Shown: positions 11,450-19,840, counted from the first letter of the stretch. The stretch: 34,319 bases of DNA from Clostridium saudiense (GCF_000577815.1 NZ_CBYM010000035.1:1-34319), one strand, 5' to 3'. The notes: a model not told the origin generated them from the letters alone. Numbers and translations: made by a program.

Positions 11450-12658
11450 TTATTTAATTATTACCTTTGTACCAGCTTCTATATTATCATATAGCCATTT
11501 AGCATCTTCAGTTTTTAATCTAATGCAACCATGAGAAGCCGGAGTACCTAAAGTGTTATCAACTACTTCACTTTGGTCTTCATTATAAGGAACTGAGTGG
11601 AAAAGATAATCTCCATAAAACTGTACCCAGTACTTACCACCTTGATTGTATTTATCAGAAAAGAACCAATCACCACGTTCTCTTACATCATAAACACCAG
11701 TAGGGGTATTTTCACCATCTATACCAGTTGAACAAGTAAAGGATTTAATTTTATCCCATTTATTCATTGAGCCTTTATAAACATAAGTAATTTGATCAGC
11801 TAAACTAACGTATATTAAATTAGAAGTTAAGCTTTCAAGATTTAATGTATTAATATTAGAGCTAGTTATTGAATTAAGCAACTCACTAGAGGTTGATGTT
11901 GAATTTTGTGTACTATCTGATGAACTTAATGAAGCTAAGTAACTTTCTTTAGCTTCAGCAATTGAGGTAATTTTATTTTGAATATCAGAATCATCTTTTG
12001 AAACTATAGAAGTATCAATATTATTTAATAAATTTATGGCTTTTGTATAGTAATCATTATTAGCTAATTCATCTGCTTCATTAAATATACTTTCTTTATA
12101 GTTACTAATACATTTTTCTATATATTCATTTGCTTTTTCTGAATAGTCTGAATCAGCAGGGATTTTCTTTAGAAAATTAAGAGCTGTTTCAAAGTTACCA
12201 CTATCACAATTATCTAATCCAAGAGATAAAAGAGCTTCGTAATCTGAAGAGTCTTCAGGTTCATAACTTTCATCTAATGAAATTATAAGCTTATTTATAG
12301 ATGAATTTAAGATATCATAACTTTTAATTTCATTAAGAACTATTAAAGCTTTATCTTTATTTTCATCATCTTCTGATAATGTGTCACATATATTATTAAC
12401 TATTCCAGAAAAGTAAGTATTTAAATCATTATTTAATGTTTTTTTCTTTAATTTTAAATAAATATTATCACTATCAATGAGACTTTTTGCATCAGTAAAA
12501 TTACAATTATTAAATTCTGAATAAAACTCACTTGTAATTTTAGAGTATTTATAATTTACATAATAGTTTAAAGTCAAAATTAATAACAGGAATGAAAAAG
12601 CTATAGTAACAATTTTAAATATATTGTTTTTTTTACGTTTTCTAAATAAATTTTGCAA
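11450..12658 (-). CDS. membrane-anchored L,D-transpeptidase (YkuD domain)
   Basis: Predicted cell-wall enzyme forming 3-3 peptidoglycan cross-links outside the membrane. The 402-residue protein has a short basic N-terminus (RKRKKNN), one membrane segment around residues 13-32, a long helical middle resembling TPR-like repeats with a Ser/Thr-rich linker near 240-265, and a C-terminal YkuD domain. The catalytic motif is H353 (FHSVPYN) with S375-H-G-C378-I-R, Cys378 being the nucleophile. Start choice: TTG at 12658 follows a perfect AAGGAGG at seven bases, and no ATG fits. It is a single gene with its own terminator. Chain order and motif are clear; its exact wall role (cross-linking or anchoring) is inferred. 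Confidence 0.9.
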   Translation of the reverse strand: MQNLFRKRKKNNIFKIVTIAFSFLLLILTLNYYVNYKYSKITSEFYSEFNNCNFTDAKSLIDSDNIYLKLKKKTLNNDLNTYFSGIVNNICDTLSEDDENKDKALIVLNEIKSYDILNSSINKLIISLDESYEPEDSSDYEALLSLGLDNCDSGNFETALNFLKKIPADSDYSEKANEYIEKCISNYKESIFNEADELANNDYYTKAINLLNNIDTSIVSKDDSDIQNKITSIAEAKESYLASLSSSDSTQNSTSTSSELLNSITSSNINTLNLESLTSNLIYVSLADQITYVYKGSMNKWDKIKSFTCSTGIDGENTPTGVYDVRERGDWFFSDKYNQGGKYWVQFYGDYLFHSVPYNEDQSEVVDNTLGTPASHGCIRLKTEDAKWLYDNIEAGTKVIIK

Positions 12659-12833
12659 TGTTATACCTCCTTATAGCTATTAATAATATTTGACTAATTT
12701 TCCAATTTTAAACCTATAATTAGTAAATTTACAAAAAGTACATAAGAAAATATTGAAAATATGATATACTTAAAAGGTATAGGGGATTGTTAATTTAGAA
12801 GGTTTTAGAGAATAAAGGAGCGATAATATAAAA

Positions 12834-13595
12834 ATGAGAAATAAATTTATTTTTAGCATAAATCCTAAGAAATATGTTTATTTAAATAAAGAAAAATTGA
12901 GTAAAGCTTTTTTGTATGTTTTATTATTATCCGTAATTATAGGGCTTGTTCAAGGTGTAATGGGAGCAGTATTAATATCAGGAATAGAAAAAACTACTAA
13001 AATGATTTTAGAAGAAGATGAAGTGCAATTTGAAATGAAGGATGGAGTTTTAGATTTTAAAAACTCACCTTTAAAGGAAGAAGAAGGTCAGGCTTTATTA
13101 TATATTGATACAAATAAAGATATAGATGATTTAGATTCTCTAAGAAGCATTACAGTTCATAAAGATACAGTGACTGTATTACTAAGGGATGGATTTATGG
13201 TTAAGAGTGGTTCAGAAAGTGTTACTCAAAAATATTCTGATTTAGGATTAGATTTAATCAACTTTAATAATGATTTTGTTATATCGATTATTGAAAAACT
13301 TGATATAGTAAAATATATAATAATACCTATTATGATAGTAGTTAATTTTGTTCAATTATTAATGTATGCATTATTTATATCATTAATGGGAATTTTAAGT
13401 AACCTAATTTCAAATAGAAAAATGTCTTATAATAGGGTATTTAATTTAGCCTTATATTCAGTTACATTGCCAACGATAATTAATTTAATATTCCCAATAG
13501 GAGTATATTCAATTTTAATTGGAGGAATTATATTAATGTTTGGATTAAGTTTTATTAATGATAATTACTTAAAACAAACTATTGATAGGGAATAA
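12834..13595 (+). CDS. DUF1189-family membrane protein
   Basis: Integral membrane protein of unknown function. The 253 residues start with a lysine-rich cytoplasmic stretch containing KYVYLNKEKLSKAFLYVLLL, typical of DUF1189. A first membrane segment (about 24-47) follows, then an acidic extracytoplasmic region (about 50-150), then three or four C-terminal membrane segments (about 157-185 and 197-245). AAGGAG sits 13 bases before the ATG, which is long, but no other in-frame start lies closer. It is divergent from the L,D-transpeptidase gene and followed by a tRNA promoter, so it is probably monocistronic. No function is offered. Confidence 0.75.
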   Translation: MRNKFIFSINPKKYVYLNKEKLSKAFLYVLLLSVIIGLVQGVMGAVLISGIEKTTKMILEEDEVQFEMKDGVLDFKNSPLKEEEGQALLYIDTNKDIDDLDSLRSITVHKDTVTVLLRDGFMVKSGSESVTQKYSDLGLDLINFNNDFVISIIEKLDIVKYIIIPIMIVVNFVQLLMYALFISLMGILSNLISNRKMSYNRVFNLALYSVTLPTIINLIFPIGVYSILIGGIILMFGLSFINDNYLKQTIDRE

Positions 13596-13619
13596 TTACA
13601 ATATAAATTGTTTTATTTC

Positions 13620-13648
13620 TTGAAAAATTAATTTATTTGTGTTAACAT
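13620..13648 (+). promoter_or_regulatory. probable promoter of tRNA-Arg
   Basis: TTGAAA at 13620-13625, 17-base spacer, TAACAT at 13643-13648, 18 bases before the tRNA. Two GTTAAC palindromes (13641-13646 and 13655-13660) overlap and follow the -10. Confidence 0.5.
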
Positions 13649-13665
13649 AGATTTGTTAACACCAT

Positions 13666-13740
13666 GGAGCGTTAGTTAAACGGATATAACACGCCGCTAC
13701 GGACGGCGCATTAAGGGTTCGATTCCTTTACGCTCTGCCA
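13666..13740 (+). tRNA. tRNA-Arg (ACG anticodon)
   Basis: Acceptor GGAGCGT pairs with ACGCTCT (first pair G-U). The anticodon stem CGCCG/CGGCG carries loop 13697-13703 with ACG at 13699-13701, the T loop is TTCGATT, and CCA is encoded at 13738-13740. The wobble A would be read as inosine for CGU/CGC/CGA codons. Confidence 0.94.
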
Positions 13741-13743
13741 TTT

Positions 13744-13778
13744 AAGAACTATTGAATTTCAATAGTTCTTTTTTTTTG
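13744..13778 (+). terminator. intrinsic terminator of tRNA-Arg
   Basis: Perfect 12-bp stem (13744-13755 with 13759-13770), tight three-base loop, then a run of T. It separates the tRNA from the CARF nuclease gene. Confidence 0.92.
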
Positions 13779-13839
13779 ATTAAATTTCATCTTGCTAGGA
13801 AAACTAAGAATATAGTTTGAATAAAGAGGTATTAAAAAT

Positions 13840-14970
13840 ATGATCAATATTTTAATAAGTCAAATTGATGAACATAATGAAAGTAATATATTAGCAACAA
13901 AAGAGTTTAATCCTGAGGTAGTTTATCTTATTAAAGATAAATCATATGAAGATAAGGTTGATACATTAAAGAATTATTATGAAAATAATTTTAAAAATGT
14001 TAAGTTAGAACTATTTAATGTTGAAGAGGGAAATAATAAAGCTTTAGAAAAAATAATAGACAATGTAAAAGACAAGAATATAATAGTAAATTTAACTGGT
14101 GGAAAAAGAGTAAATTCATTAATTTTATTAGATATTTGCTTAAAAATGAAAATTAAAGCATTATATATTGATATTAAGAAAAAGGTTATGTATGAATTTA
14201 ATAATAATGATATTTTAATTTCTAGTAAAAGTTTTGAGGATTTAGAAATTGATGATATAGTAAAGGCTTCAGGTGGAATGATTGTTGAAGATGCTTCGCA
14301 ATTATGTAATAAAAAAGATTTAATATATTTTTCTGAACAAATATCAAAGAATTTACCATTATGGCATGAATATAAACAAAAATTATATGAAGCAAGTATA
14401 TTTGAGCATGATTCTAATAATCAGCAAAGAATATATATACATACAGATAAATTAGATGAAAAAGAAAAAAAATTGTTAAATAAAGTGTTAGAAAAACTTG
14501 AAGAAATGAAAGAAATAACTCTAAATAAAAGTAATAATAAAATAACAGTGGATTTTTTAAATAATTATATAAAAGCATTTATTTTTAAAAGTGGAACATG
14601 GTTAGAAATAGAAACTAATAAGCTTATTAATAAAATAGAAGAAATAGATGAATCTAAAAATGGCGTTATGTTTTTATGGAATGATGATAATAAAAGTGTT
14701 AGAAATGAAGTTGATGTAGTAGCAGTAAAAGATTCTGTACCTATTTTTATTTCTTGTAAAGATAGTGATAAATATAATGAAATGGCCCTAAATGAATTAA
14801 ATGTTTATGCTTCAAAGTTTGGTGGAGAAAATTCATATAAATTCTTGGTAGCAACAAAAGAGCCAATAAAATCTCCAGTAAGCATAAGAGCAAAAGAAAT
14901 GGGAATCCACCTAATAATCTTCGACGGAGACGAAGATAAATTTATACGAACAATTAAAGCTATAATTTAG
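13840..14970 (+). CDS. Card1/Can2-like CARF-domain nuclease (DUF1887 family), no CRISPR locus nearby
   Basis: Resembles the DUF1887/Card1 family: an N-terminal CARF domain that in type III CRISPR systems binds cyclic oligoadenylate, fused to a C-terminal PD-(D/E)xK-type nuclease that cuts nucleic acid when activated. Seen here: Rossmann-like strands, the CARF ligand motif N84-L-T-G-G-K-R90, a central helical linker (about 150-240), and nuclease residues W254-L-E256, N289-E-V-D292 and S305-C-K307. The length (376) fits the family. The position before the catalytic K307 pair is Ser instead of an acidic residue, so E256 or E290 may supply the acid. It follows tRNA-Arg and precedes a long palindrome; no cas10, cas6 or array is in the window. 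Function as a standalone immune or stress nuclease is inference. Confidence 0.78.
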   Translation: MINILISQIDEHNESNILATKEFNPEVVYLIKDKSYEDKVDTLKNYYENNFKNVKLELFNVEEGNNKALEKIIDNVKDKNIIVNLTGGKRVNSLILLDICLKMKIKALYIDIKKKVMYEFNNNDILISSKSFEDLEIDDIVKASGGMIVEDASQLCNKKDLIYFSEQISKNLPLWHEYKQKLYEASIFEHDSNNQQRIYIHTDKLDEKEKKLLNKVLEKLEEMKEITLNKSNNKITVDFLNNYIKAFIFKSGTWLEIETNKLINKIEEIDESKNGVMFLWNDDNKSVRNEVDVVAVKDSVPIFISCKDSDKYNEMALNELNVYASKFGGENSYKFLVATKEPIKSPVSIRAKEMGIHLIIFDGDEDKFIRTIKAII

Positions 14971-14987
14971 CTTGAACGTGTAATTAC

Positions 14988-15191
14988 GAAAAAAAGAAGA
15001 TATTATCTTTGTGGGAATTAGTGAAATCTCGCCTTGAATTTATATGGTTACTTTCATAAAGTTTTCTAAAGATTATAAACTCACCTATCGGCTCAAACAT
15101 ATAATCTTCTTAACGTAAACTTTATTCCAGTAACTATTAAATTCTACGGCTCGATTTCAATATTCCCTTCAATATAATATCTTCTTTTTTC
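14988..15191. repeat. 204-nt imperfect palindrome (long hairpin)
   Basis: Three consecutive arm blocks pair across a 22-base apex: 14988-15006 with 15174-15191 (one bulged A), 15013-15033 with 15148-15167, and 15036-15077 with 15100-15144. The 3' arm ends in CTTCTTTTTTC. It begins 17 bases after the CARF nuclease stop. It could be a terminator, a structured RNA or a miniature transposable element. No coding capacity was seen inside. Confidence 0.8.
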
Positions 15192-15378
15192 TATATATAC
15201 ATAGTAAACTAAATTATTGCTAGAATTACCATACCACTACTTGTAGTATAAGAATTAACTGACAAGAAGAAGTTTATGTTTAAGTTAGTTCAATATGATA
15301 ATAAAGAAAAAATAAATGAATTATTGGAAGGAAAATTATATTAATTCCTGGAGATAATCTATTTATTTTTTTGTTTTA
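15192..15378. other. intergenic stretch between the long palindrome and psd; no supported gene
   Basis: AT-rich. It contains only a 22-codon ATG frame (15276-15344) extending upstream to 15252, without a convincing ribosome binding site. This may be a gene relic; no family is recognised. No clear terminator for psd was found here. Confidence 0.5.
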
Positions 15379-16278
15379 CTATGATGAATAACTAAATTTT
15401 TCACCAATTTTTTCTCCCATGTTGACTTTGGTTTCGAAGCCAAAGGAAGATTGAAGTAAAATATCATCGTCTATGGTTACTGTATTCTTTTTGAAGAATA
15501 AAATTGTTGTTGATCCACCAAATTTGAAGTAGCATTTTTCATCACCTTTTTTAACCTTTTGATTAGGTGTATAGCTTTGGATTATAGAACCAACACAAGT
15601 AGCACCAACTTCAACATGAATTACATCACCAAAATTTTTAGAGTGGAAAATTGACCATTCTCTTTTATTTTGACAATATAATTTAGGAACTCTCTCTAAT
15701 GCTGTAGGATTAACTGAATAATAATTTCCAAGAACCTTATTTGAAGCTTCAATAGTTCCATTATCTATAAAGTGCAATCTATGATAATCAGTAGGGCATA
15801 ATCTTAAAACTAAGCAAACACCACCATTATATTCTTTTGCAATTTCATCATCTTGAATTAATTCAGACAAGCTGTATGTAATTCCCTTTACTTGGATTAG
15901 TTCATTTATATCAATATTAGTATGGGCCATTAAACGTCCATCACCAGGAGAGATTAATATATTTTTATTAGTATTAATCGGTCTAGCTTCTTTTGTAAGC
16001 TTTCTAATAAAAAAATCATTAAAGCTTTTAAAGTCAGAAGGAATGGTTGGACACATATCCATATCAATATTAAAACTTGAAATAAAAGAAGGAATTTTTT
16101 TTCTACTTAATTTACTATCACAATATAATCCATATAGTTTTGAAAATATCTTTCTTTTAACAAATAGTTCTACAAAACCTTTGCCAATTGGAGATTCATA
16201 TGCCCAATTAATATATTTTTCTCCAGCTACTGCTTCTGTATCGTATTTATTTGTTCTTCTATTATAAATTTGTATCAT
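15379..16278 (-). CDS. psd: phosphatidylserine decarboxylase proenzyme
   Basis: Membrane-associated pyruvoyl enzyme that makes phosphatidylethanolamine from phosphatidylserine. The 299-residue proenzyme contains the autocleavage motif G254-G255-S256-T; S256 should become the pyruvoyl group at the start of the alpha chain. The family's self-cleavage triad is visible as D113 (SPGDGR), H169 (DYHRLHF, with H166) and S256. Length and the short N-terminus match the clostridial soluble-headed form. A CGAGG Shine-Dalgarno precedes the ATG. The neighbour on the other side of the promoter region is a TetR regulator, but control of psd by it is only a guess. No pssA gene is adjacent in this window, though the two are often paired. 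Confidence 0.94.
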   Translation of the reverse strand: MIQIYNRRTNKYDTEAVAGEKYINWAYESPIGKGFVELFVKRKIFSKLYGLYCDSKLSRKKIPSFISSFNIDMDMCPTIPSDFKSFNDFFIRKLTKEARPINTNKNILISPGDGRLMAHTNIDINELIQVKGITYSLSELIQDDEIAKEYNGGVCLVLRLCPTDYHRLHFIDNGTIEASNKVLGNYYSVNPTALERVPKLYCQNKREWSIFHSKNFGDVIHVEVGATCVGSIIQSYTPNQKVKKGDEKCYFKFGGSTTILFFKKNTVTIDDDILLQSSFGFETKVNMGEKIGEKFSYSS

Positions 16279-16481
16279 TTAATTACCTCGTATTATTTTT
16301 TATAATTAATAAAATAATATTAATTATCGTAAAGATATATTTAATTACTATTATATAATATATTAACATATTTTATTTTAATAGTTTATTAACATTAATA
16401 TAAAGAAAAAATATTTGAAAGAAAAGATATAAAATAATAGAATAAACTTATAAAATATAGTTCGTGATATGGAGGAATAAG

Positions 16482-17042
16482 ATGAGTTTGGAAATAAAAA
16501 TAGTAAATGCAACAATAGATATTTTTAGAGAAAAAGGTGTTAAATTTACTATGGATGATTTGGCCAATAGACTTGGGGTTAGCAAACGTACATTATATGA
16601 GAATATAGATAGTAAAGAAACACTTTTGAATTTACTGGTAGATGAAGTATTTGATTCGGTAACTGAAAAAGGAAAAGAAGTAATTAATGATGACAGTATT
16701 GGAGACTTAGAAAAATTAAAGAGGGTACTAACTATTTTGCCAACATCTTACGATACTATAGATTATACTAAAATACATGAAGTAAAAAAGTTCTATCCTA
16801 AAATATATGAAAAAATCATATATAGATTAGATTTGACTTGGGAGCAAACAGATGAATTAGTTAAGAAGTGTATTAATGAAGGATTAATTAAAAAAGTTAA
16901 TATATATCTTATGAAGAGTATACTAACAGGAAGTATGAGAATTTTATTAGAAGATAATAAATTAAGAGAAGAAAAAATAGATTACTCTGAAACAATGAAG
17001 AATATTGTAGATATAATGTTTGATGGATTAGCAATTAAATAA
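16482..17042 (+). CDS. TetR/AcrR-family transcriptional regulator
   Basis: One-component repressor-type protein: an N-terminal helix-turn-helix (about residues 20-45, with TMDDLANRLGVSKRTLYENI) and a variable ligand-binding C-terminal domain. Start choice: a GTG at 16464 is possible, but the perfect GGAGG at 16471-16475 serves ATG 16482, giving 186 residues and a standard TetR N-terminus. It is divergent from psd, so lipid-related control is conceivable. The AT-rich 200-base gap contains repeated TTAACAT words but no convincing operator. It shares a terminator with the convergent ABC-F gene. The ligand is unknown. Confidence 0.88.
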   Translation: MSLEIKIVNATIDIFREKGVKFTMDDLANRLGVSKRTLYENIDSKETLLNLLVDEVFDSVTEKGKEVINDDSIGDLEKLKRVLTILPTSYDTIDYTKIHEVKKFYPKIYEKIIYRLDLTWEQTDELVKKCINEGLIKKVNIYLMKSILTGSMRILLEDNKLREEKIDYSETMKNIVDIMFDGLAIK

Positions 17043-17044
17043 AT

Positions 17045-17099
17045 AAAAAGTCATAATAAAGGAGCCTATAATTTAGACTCCAATATAATGACTTTTTTT
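17045..17099. terminator. bidirectional terminator between tetR and the ABC-F gene
   Basis: AAAAAGTCAT (17045-17054) pairs with ATGACTTTTT (17088-17097), with a GGAG/CTCC inner stem (17061-17064 with 17078-17081). T runs leave both sides, serving the two convergent genes. Confidence 0.8.
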
Positions 17100-17100
17100 A

Positions 17101-18690
17101 TTATTCAGCGAATTTTTCTAAGAATTCATCGTAAGACATTGATCTATCGAAAATAGATCCATCATCATTTACTCTTATAATTCTATTTGCAACTGTTTGA
17201 ACGAATTGATGGTCATGAGAAGCAAATAAAACATTACTGTTATAATCTTTTAATCCATTATTTACAGCTGTAATTGATTCAAGGTCTAAGTGGTTAGTAG
17301 GACCATCTAAAATTAATACATTTGCATTAGAAAGCATCATTCTAGAAAGCATACATCTAACCTTTTCTCCCCCAGATAATACGTTAGCTTCTTTTAAAGC
17401 TTCTTCTCCAGAGAATAACATTCTTCCTAAGAATCCTCTAATATAACTTTCAGATTTTTCTTCAGAGAATTGTCTTAACCAGTCAACTAGGCTTAATGAA
17501 CAATCATTAAAGAATTCAGAGTTATCTTTAGGGAAGTAAGCAGTAGTTATAGTGATACCCCATTTGAATTCACCAGCATCTGGTTCCATTTCTCCATTGA
17601 TAATCTTAAATAAAGTAGTGATTGCAATTTCGTTACCAATAAAAGCAATTTTATCTTCTTTATTTACTCTGAAGCTTACGTTATCTAGAACTTTAACTCC
17701 ATCAATAGTCTTAGATAAGCCTTCAACTACTAATATATCATTACCAACTTCTCTTTCAGGTTTAAATCCAACGAATGGATATCTTCTGCTTGATGGTTGA
17801 ATATCATCTAAAGTAATTTTATCTAATAACTTCTTACGAGATGTTGCTTGCTTAGATTTAGAAGCATTAGCACTGAATCTTGCAATGAAGTCTTGTAATT
17901 CTTTAATTTTTTCTTCTTTTTTCTTATTTTGATCTTTAGCCATTTGAGTAGCTAATTGACTTGATTCATACCAGAAATCATAGTTACCAACATATAATTT
18001 AATCTTACCAAAGTCAACGTCAGCCATGTGAGTACAAACTTCGTTTAAGAAATGTCTATCATGTGATACAACTATAACTGTTCCTTCAAAGTCACCTAAG
18101 AAGTTTTCAAGCCATTTAATTGATTTTATATCTAAGTGGTTAGTAGGCTCGTCTAGGATTAATATTCCTGGGTTACCGAATAAAGCTTGAGCAAGTAATA
18201 CTTTAACCTTTTCAGCACCAGTTAATTCAGACATTAATTTGTAGTGAGCATCAGTTCCGATTCCTAATCCTTGTAATAAAGATGATGCTTCTGATTCTGC
18301 TTCCCAACCGTTTAATTCAGCAAATTCACCTTCTAATTCAGCAGCTTTAATTCCGTCTTCATCTGAAAAGTCTGGCTTAGCATATAAAGCATCTTTTTCC
18401 TTCATTATAGTATGTAATCTTTCATTACCCATTATAACTGTTTCTAAAACAGGGAATTCATCATATTTGTAGTGGTCCTGATTTAAAACAGACATTCTTG
18501 TATTTGGAGCAATTACAACTTCACCAGTATTTGGCTCAACTTCTCCAGATAATATTTTTAAAAATGTAGATTTACCAGCACCATTAGCACCGATAACACC
18601 ATAACAGTTACCAGGAGTAAATTTTATATTAACATCTTCAAATAATTTACGAGACCCGTATCTTAAACTTACATTTAAAACATTTATCAC
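17101..18690 (-). CDS. ABC-F ATPase, YbiT-like, with degenerate second ATPase site
   Basis: Soluble double-ATPase of the ABC-F family; members bind the ribosomal E site and modulate translation. At 529 residues it aligns in outline with E. coli YbiT, including the RFSANASKSKQATSR linker around 271-285. Site 1 has Walker A GANGAGKS (34-41) and LILDEPTNHLD (D180, E181), but signature 1 is LTGAE (156-160) instead of LSGGE. Site 2 has a shortened Walker A (GNEIAITT, 352-359) without the lysine, and Gly463 where the catalytic Glu belongs (ILDGPTNHLD). Signature 2 LSGGE (438-442) and the switch His492 remain. The start is GTG 18690 behind GAGG. A housekeeping or antibiotic-protection role cannot be told apart by reading. 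Confidence 0.88.
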   Translation of the reverse strand: MINVLNVSLRYGSRKLFEDVNIKFTPGNCYGVIGANGAGKSTFLKILSGEVEPNTGEVVIAPNTRMSVLNQDHYKYDEFPVLETVIMGNERLHTIMKEKDALYAKPDFSDEDGIKAAELEGEFAELNGWEAESEASSLLQGLGIGTDAHYKLMSELTGAEKVKVLLAQALFGNPGILILDEPTNHLDIKSIKWLENFLGDFEGTVIVVSHDRHFLNEVCTHMADVDFGKIKLYVGNYDFWYESSQLATQMAKDQNKKKEEKIKELQDFIARFSANASKSKQATSRKKLLDKITLDDIQPSSRRYPFVGFKPEREVGNDILVVEGLSKTIDGVKVLDNVSFRVNKEDKIAFIGNEIAITTLFKIINGEMEPDAGEFKWGITITTAYFPKDNSEFFNDCSLSLVDWLRQFSEEKSESYIRGFLGRMLFSGEEALKEANVLSGGEKVRCMLSRMMLSNANVLILDGPTNHLDLESITAVNNGLKDYNSNVLFASHDHQFVQTVANRIIRVNDDGSIFDRSMSYDEFLEKFAE

Positions 18691-18881
18691 TCAACATACC
18701 TCATTTCATTTATTATTCTTTCGATATTATAACATAAAAATTTTAACTTTGTATTAAAATATACAATAAATAAACTAGTGAATTAGTGAGAAATTTACAA
18801 AAAAAATCATTGTAAAAATTTTATATACAAAAAATGATTTATTAGCATAAAAAAGAAGGGGGAAATTAAGTATGTAAAAAT

Positions 18882-18926
18882 AAAGAAAAATGCTTATAAT
18901 AAAAGAGATTATAAGCATTTTTCTTT
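18882..18926. terminator. strong hairpin terminator after the DUF4351 ORF
   Basis: Perfect 19-bp stem (18882-18900 with 18908-18926), seven-base loop. Its base overlaps the stop codon of the minus-strand ORF. The stem contains A5/T5 runs, so it could terminate either direction. Confidence 0.75.
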
Positions 18927-19140
18927 ATAAAAAGTATTTATTTAAATCTTCAAAAGTTTTTATATTAAATATATCTAAAGCAATATTAATAACTTCATTG
19001 TTTTCTAAGGATTCTAGTTTATCAATATATTTTTCAGAAAGTGTTCCTAGTCTTTGTGTTAGTAGTTGCATTAATAATAAATGTTGACCACGCTCTATTC
19101 CGGCTTCAACGCCTTCTTCGTAAGAATCAAAACTAAACAT
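18925..19140 (-). CDS. small DUF4351-like protein, probable C-terminal relic of an Rpn/YhgA-type nuclease
   Basis: The 71 residues resemble only the C-terminal tail of Rpn/PD-(D/E)XK-nuclease transposase-like proteins: a YEEGVEAGIERG helix followed by a DUF4351-type segment (LLTQRLGTLSEKYIDKLESL, then a LALDIF-like and FEDLNKYF end). The catalytic nuclease domain, normally some 200 residues upstream, is absent. An AGAGAGG ribosome binding site ten bases before the ATG suggests it may still be translated, with hlyIII-like gene 25 bases upstream on the same strand. It is either a decayed fragment or a domain-only protein; the former is favoured. Confidence 0.6.
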   Translation of the reverse strand: MFSFDSYEEGVEAGIERGQHLLLMQLLTQRLGTLSEKYIDKLESLENNEVINIALDIFNIKTFEDLNKYFL

Positions 19141-19165
19141 ATAATATAAACCTCTCTTATAAAAA

Positions 19166-19813
19166 TTATATTACATAAGTAAAGACACAGATAAAGTGAC
19201 TTAAACTTCCTAGTAATATGAAGATATGAAATATTTCATGGAATCCCCATTTACCAATTCTTAATTTTTCGGGTTTAACTCCATAAATTACACCACCAAT
19301 TGTATAAAGAACACCACCAAGTACTAGCCAAAATAAGCTTATTCCAGGTAATACTGCTGTTAATGGTTTTATCATAAATAAAGCAGCCCAACCCATTCCT
19401 ATATACATTGCAGTTTGAAGCCATCTAGGACAATCAAACCAGCAAAGTTTAAATGTAATACCAAGCACAGCTATAGTAACCATTATTATAAACATTGTAA
19501 TTCCTAATTTACCGCCTATAGAAATTAAACAAAATGGAGCATATGAACCAGCAATTAAAACAAAAATCATTGAATGATCTAGTTTTTGAAAAATTGAAAT
19601 AACTTTTTCGTTTGAAGTTATCCCATGATACGTTCCAGAAGTTGTATATAAAAGAATTAAACTAATTCCAAAAATAATTACAGATAATATGGCAGTAGTT
19701 GTTGGATTAGATGATATTACCTTAGCTAGCATAGCAATTAAAGCAATTAGTGATAATCCAGCACCAGCAAGATGAGTTATAGCATTAATAGGTTCCCTTA
19801 ATTTTTTGTACAT
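19166..19813 (-). CDS. hemolysin III-family (PAQR-like) membrane protein
   Basis: Seven-transmembrane protein of the HlyIII/YqfA/PAQR family; bacterial members are integral membrane proteins of uncertain function despite the name. Family landmarks are present: EPINAITHLAGAG at the start, GTYHG, LDHSMIF and the C-terminal HEIFHIFILLGSLSHF, whose histidines form the conserved metal site. Start choice: GTG 19825 overlaps the GAGAGG Shine-Dalgarno, so ATG 19813 (MYKKLREP, 215 residues) is taken. It is divergent from a DUF1836 regulator, with one of two identical palindromes in its leader, suggesting repression by that regulator. Confidence 0.88.
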   Translation of the reverse strand: MYKKLREPINAITHLAGAGLSLIALIAMLAKVISSNPTTTAILSVIIFGISLILLYTTSGTYHGITSNEKVISIFQKLDHSMIFVLIAGSYAPFCLISIGGKLGITMFIIMVTIAVLGITFKLCWFDCPRWLQTAMYIGMGWAALFMIKPLTAVLPGISLFWLVLGGVLYTIGGVIYGVKPEKLRIGKWGFHEIFHIFILLGSLSHFICVFTYVI

Positions 19814-19840
19814 ATAAAAAAACACCTCTCAATTCAATAA

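Noticed and set aside
12721..12790. Promoter for the DUF1189 gene around TATACT 12765-12770
   Set aside because: The -10 is plausible, but no acceptable -35 lies 16-18 bases upstream.
13666..15378. A genomic island inserted at the 3' end of tRNA-Arg
   Set aside because: No repeat of the tRNA 3' end and no integrase were found in the following 1.7 kb.
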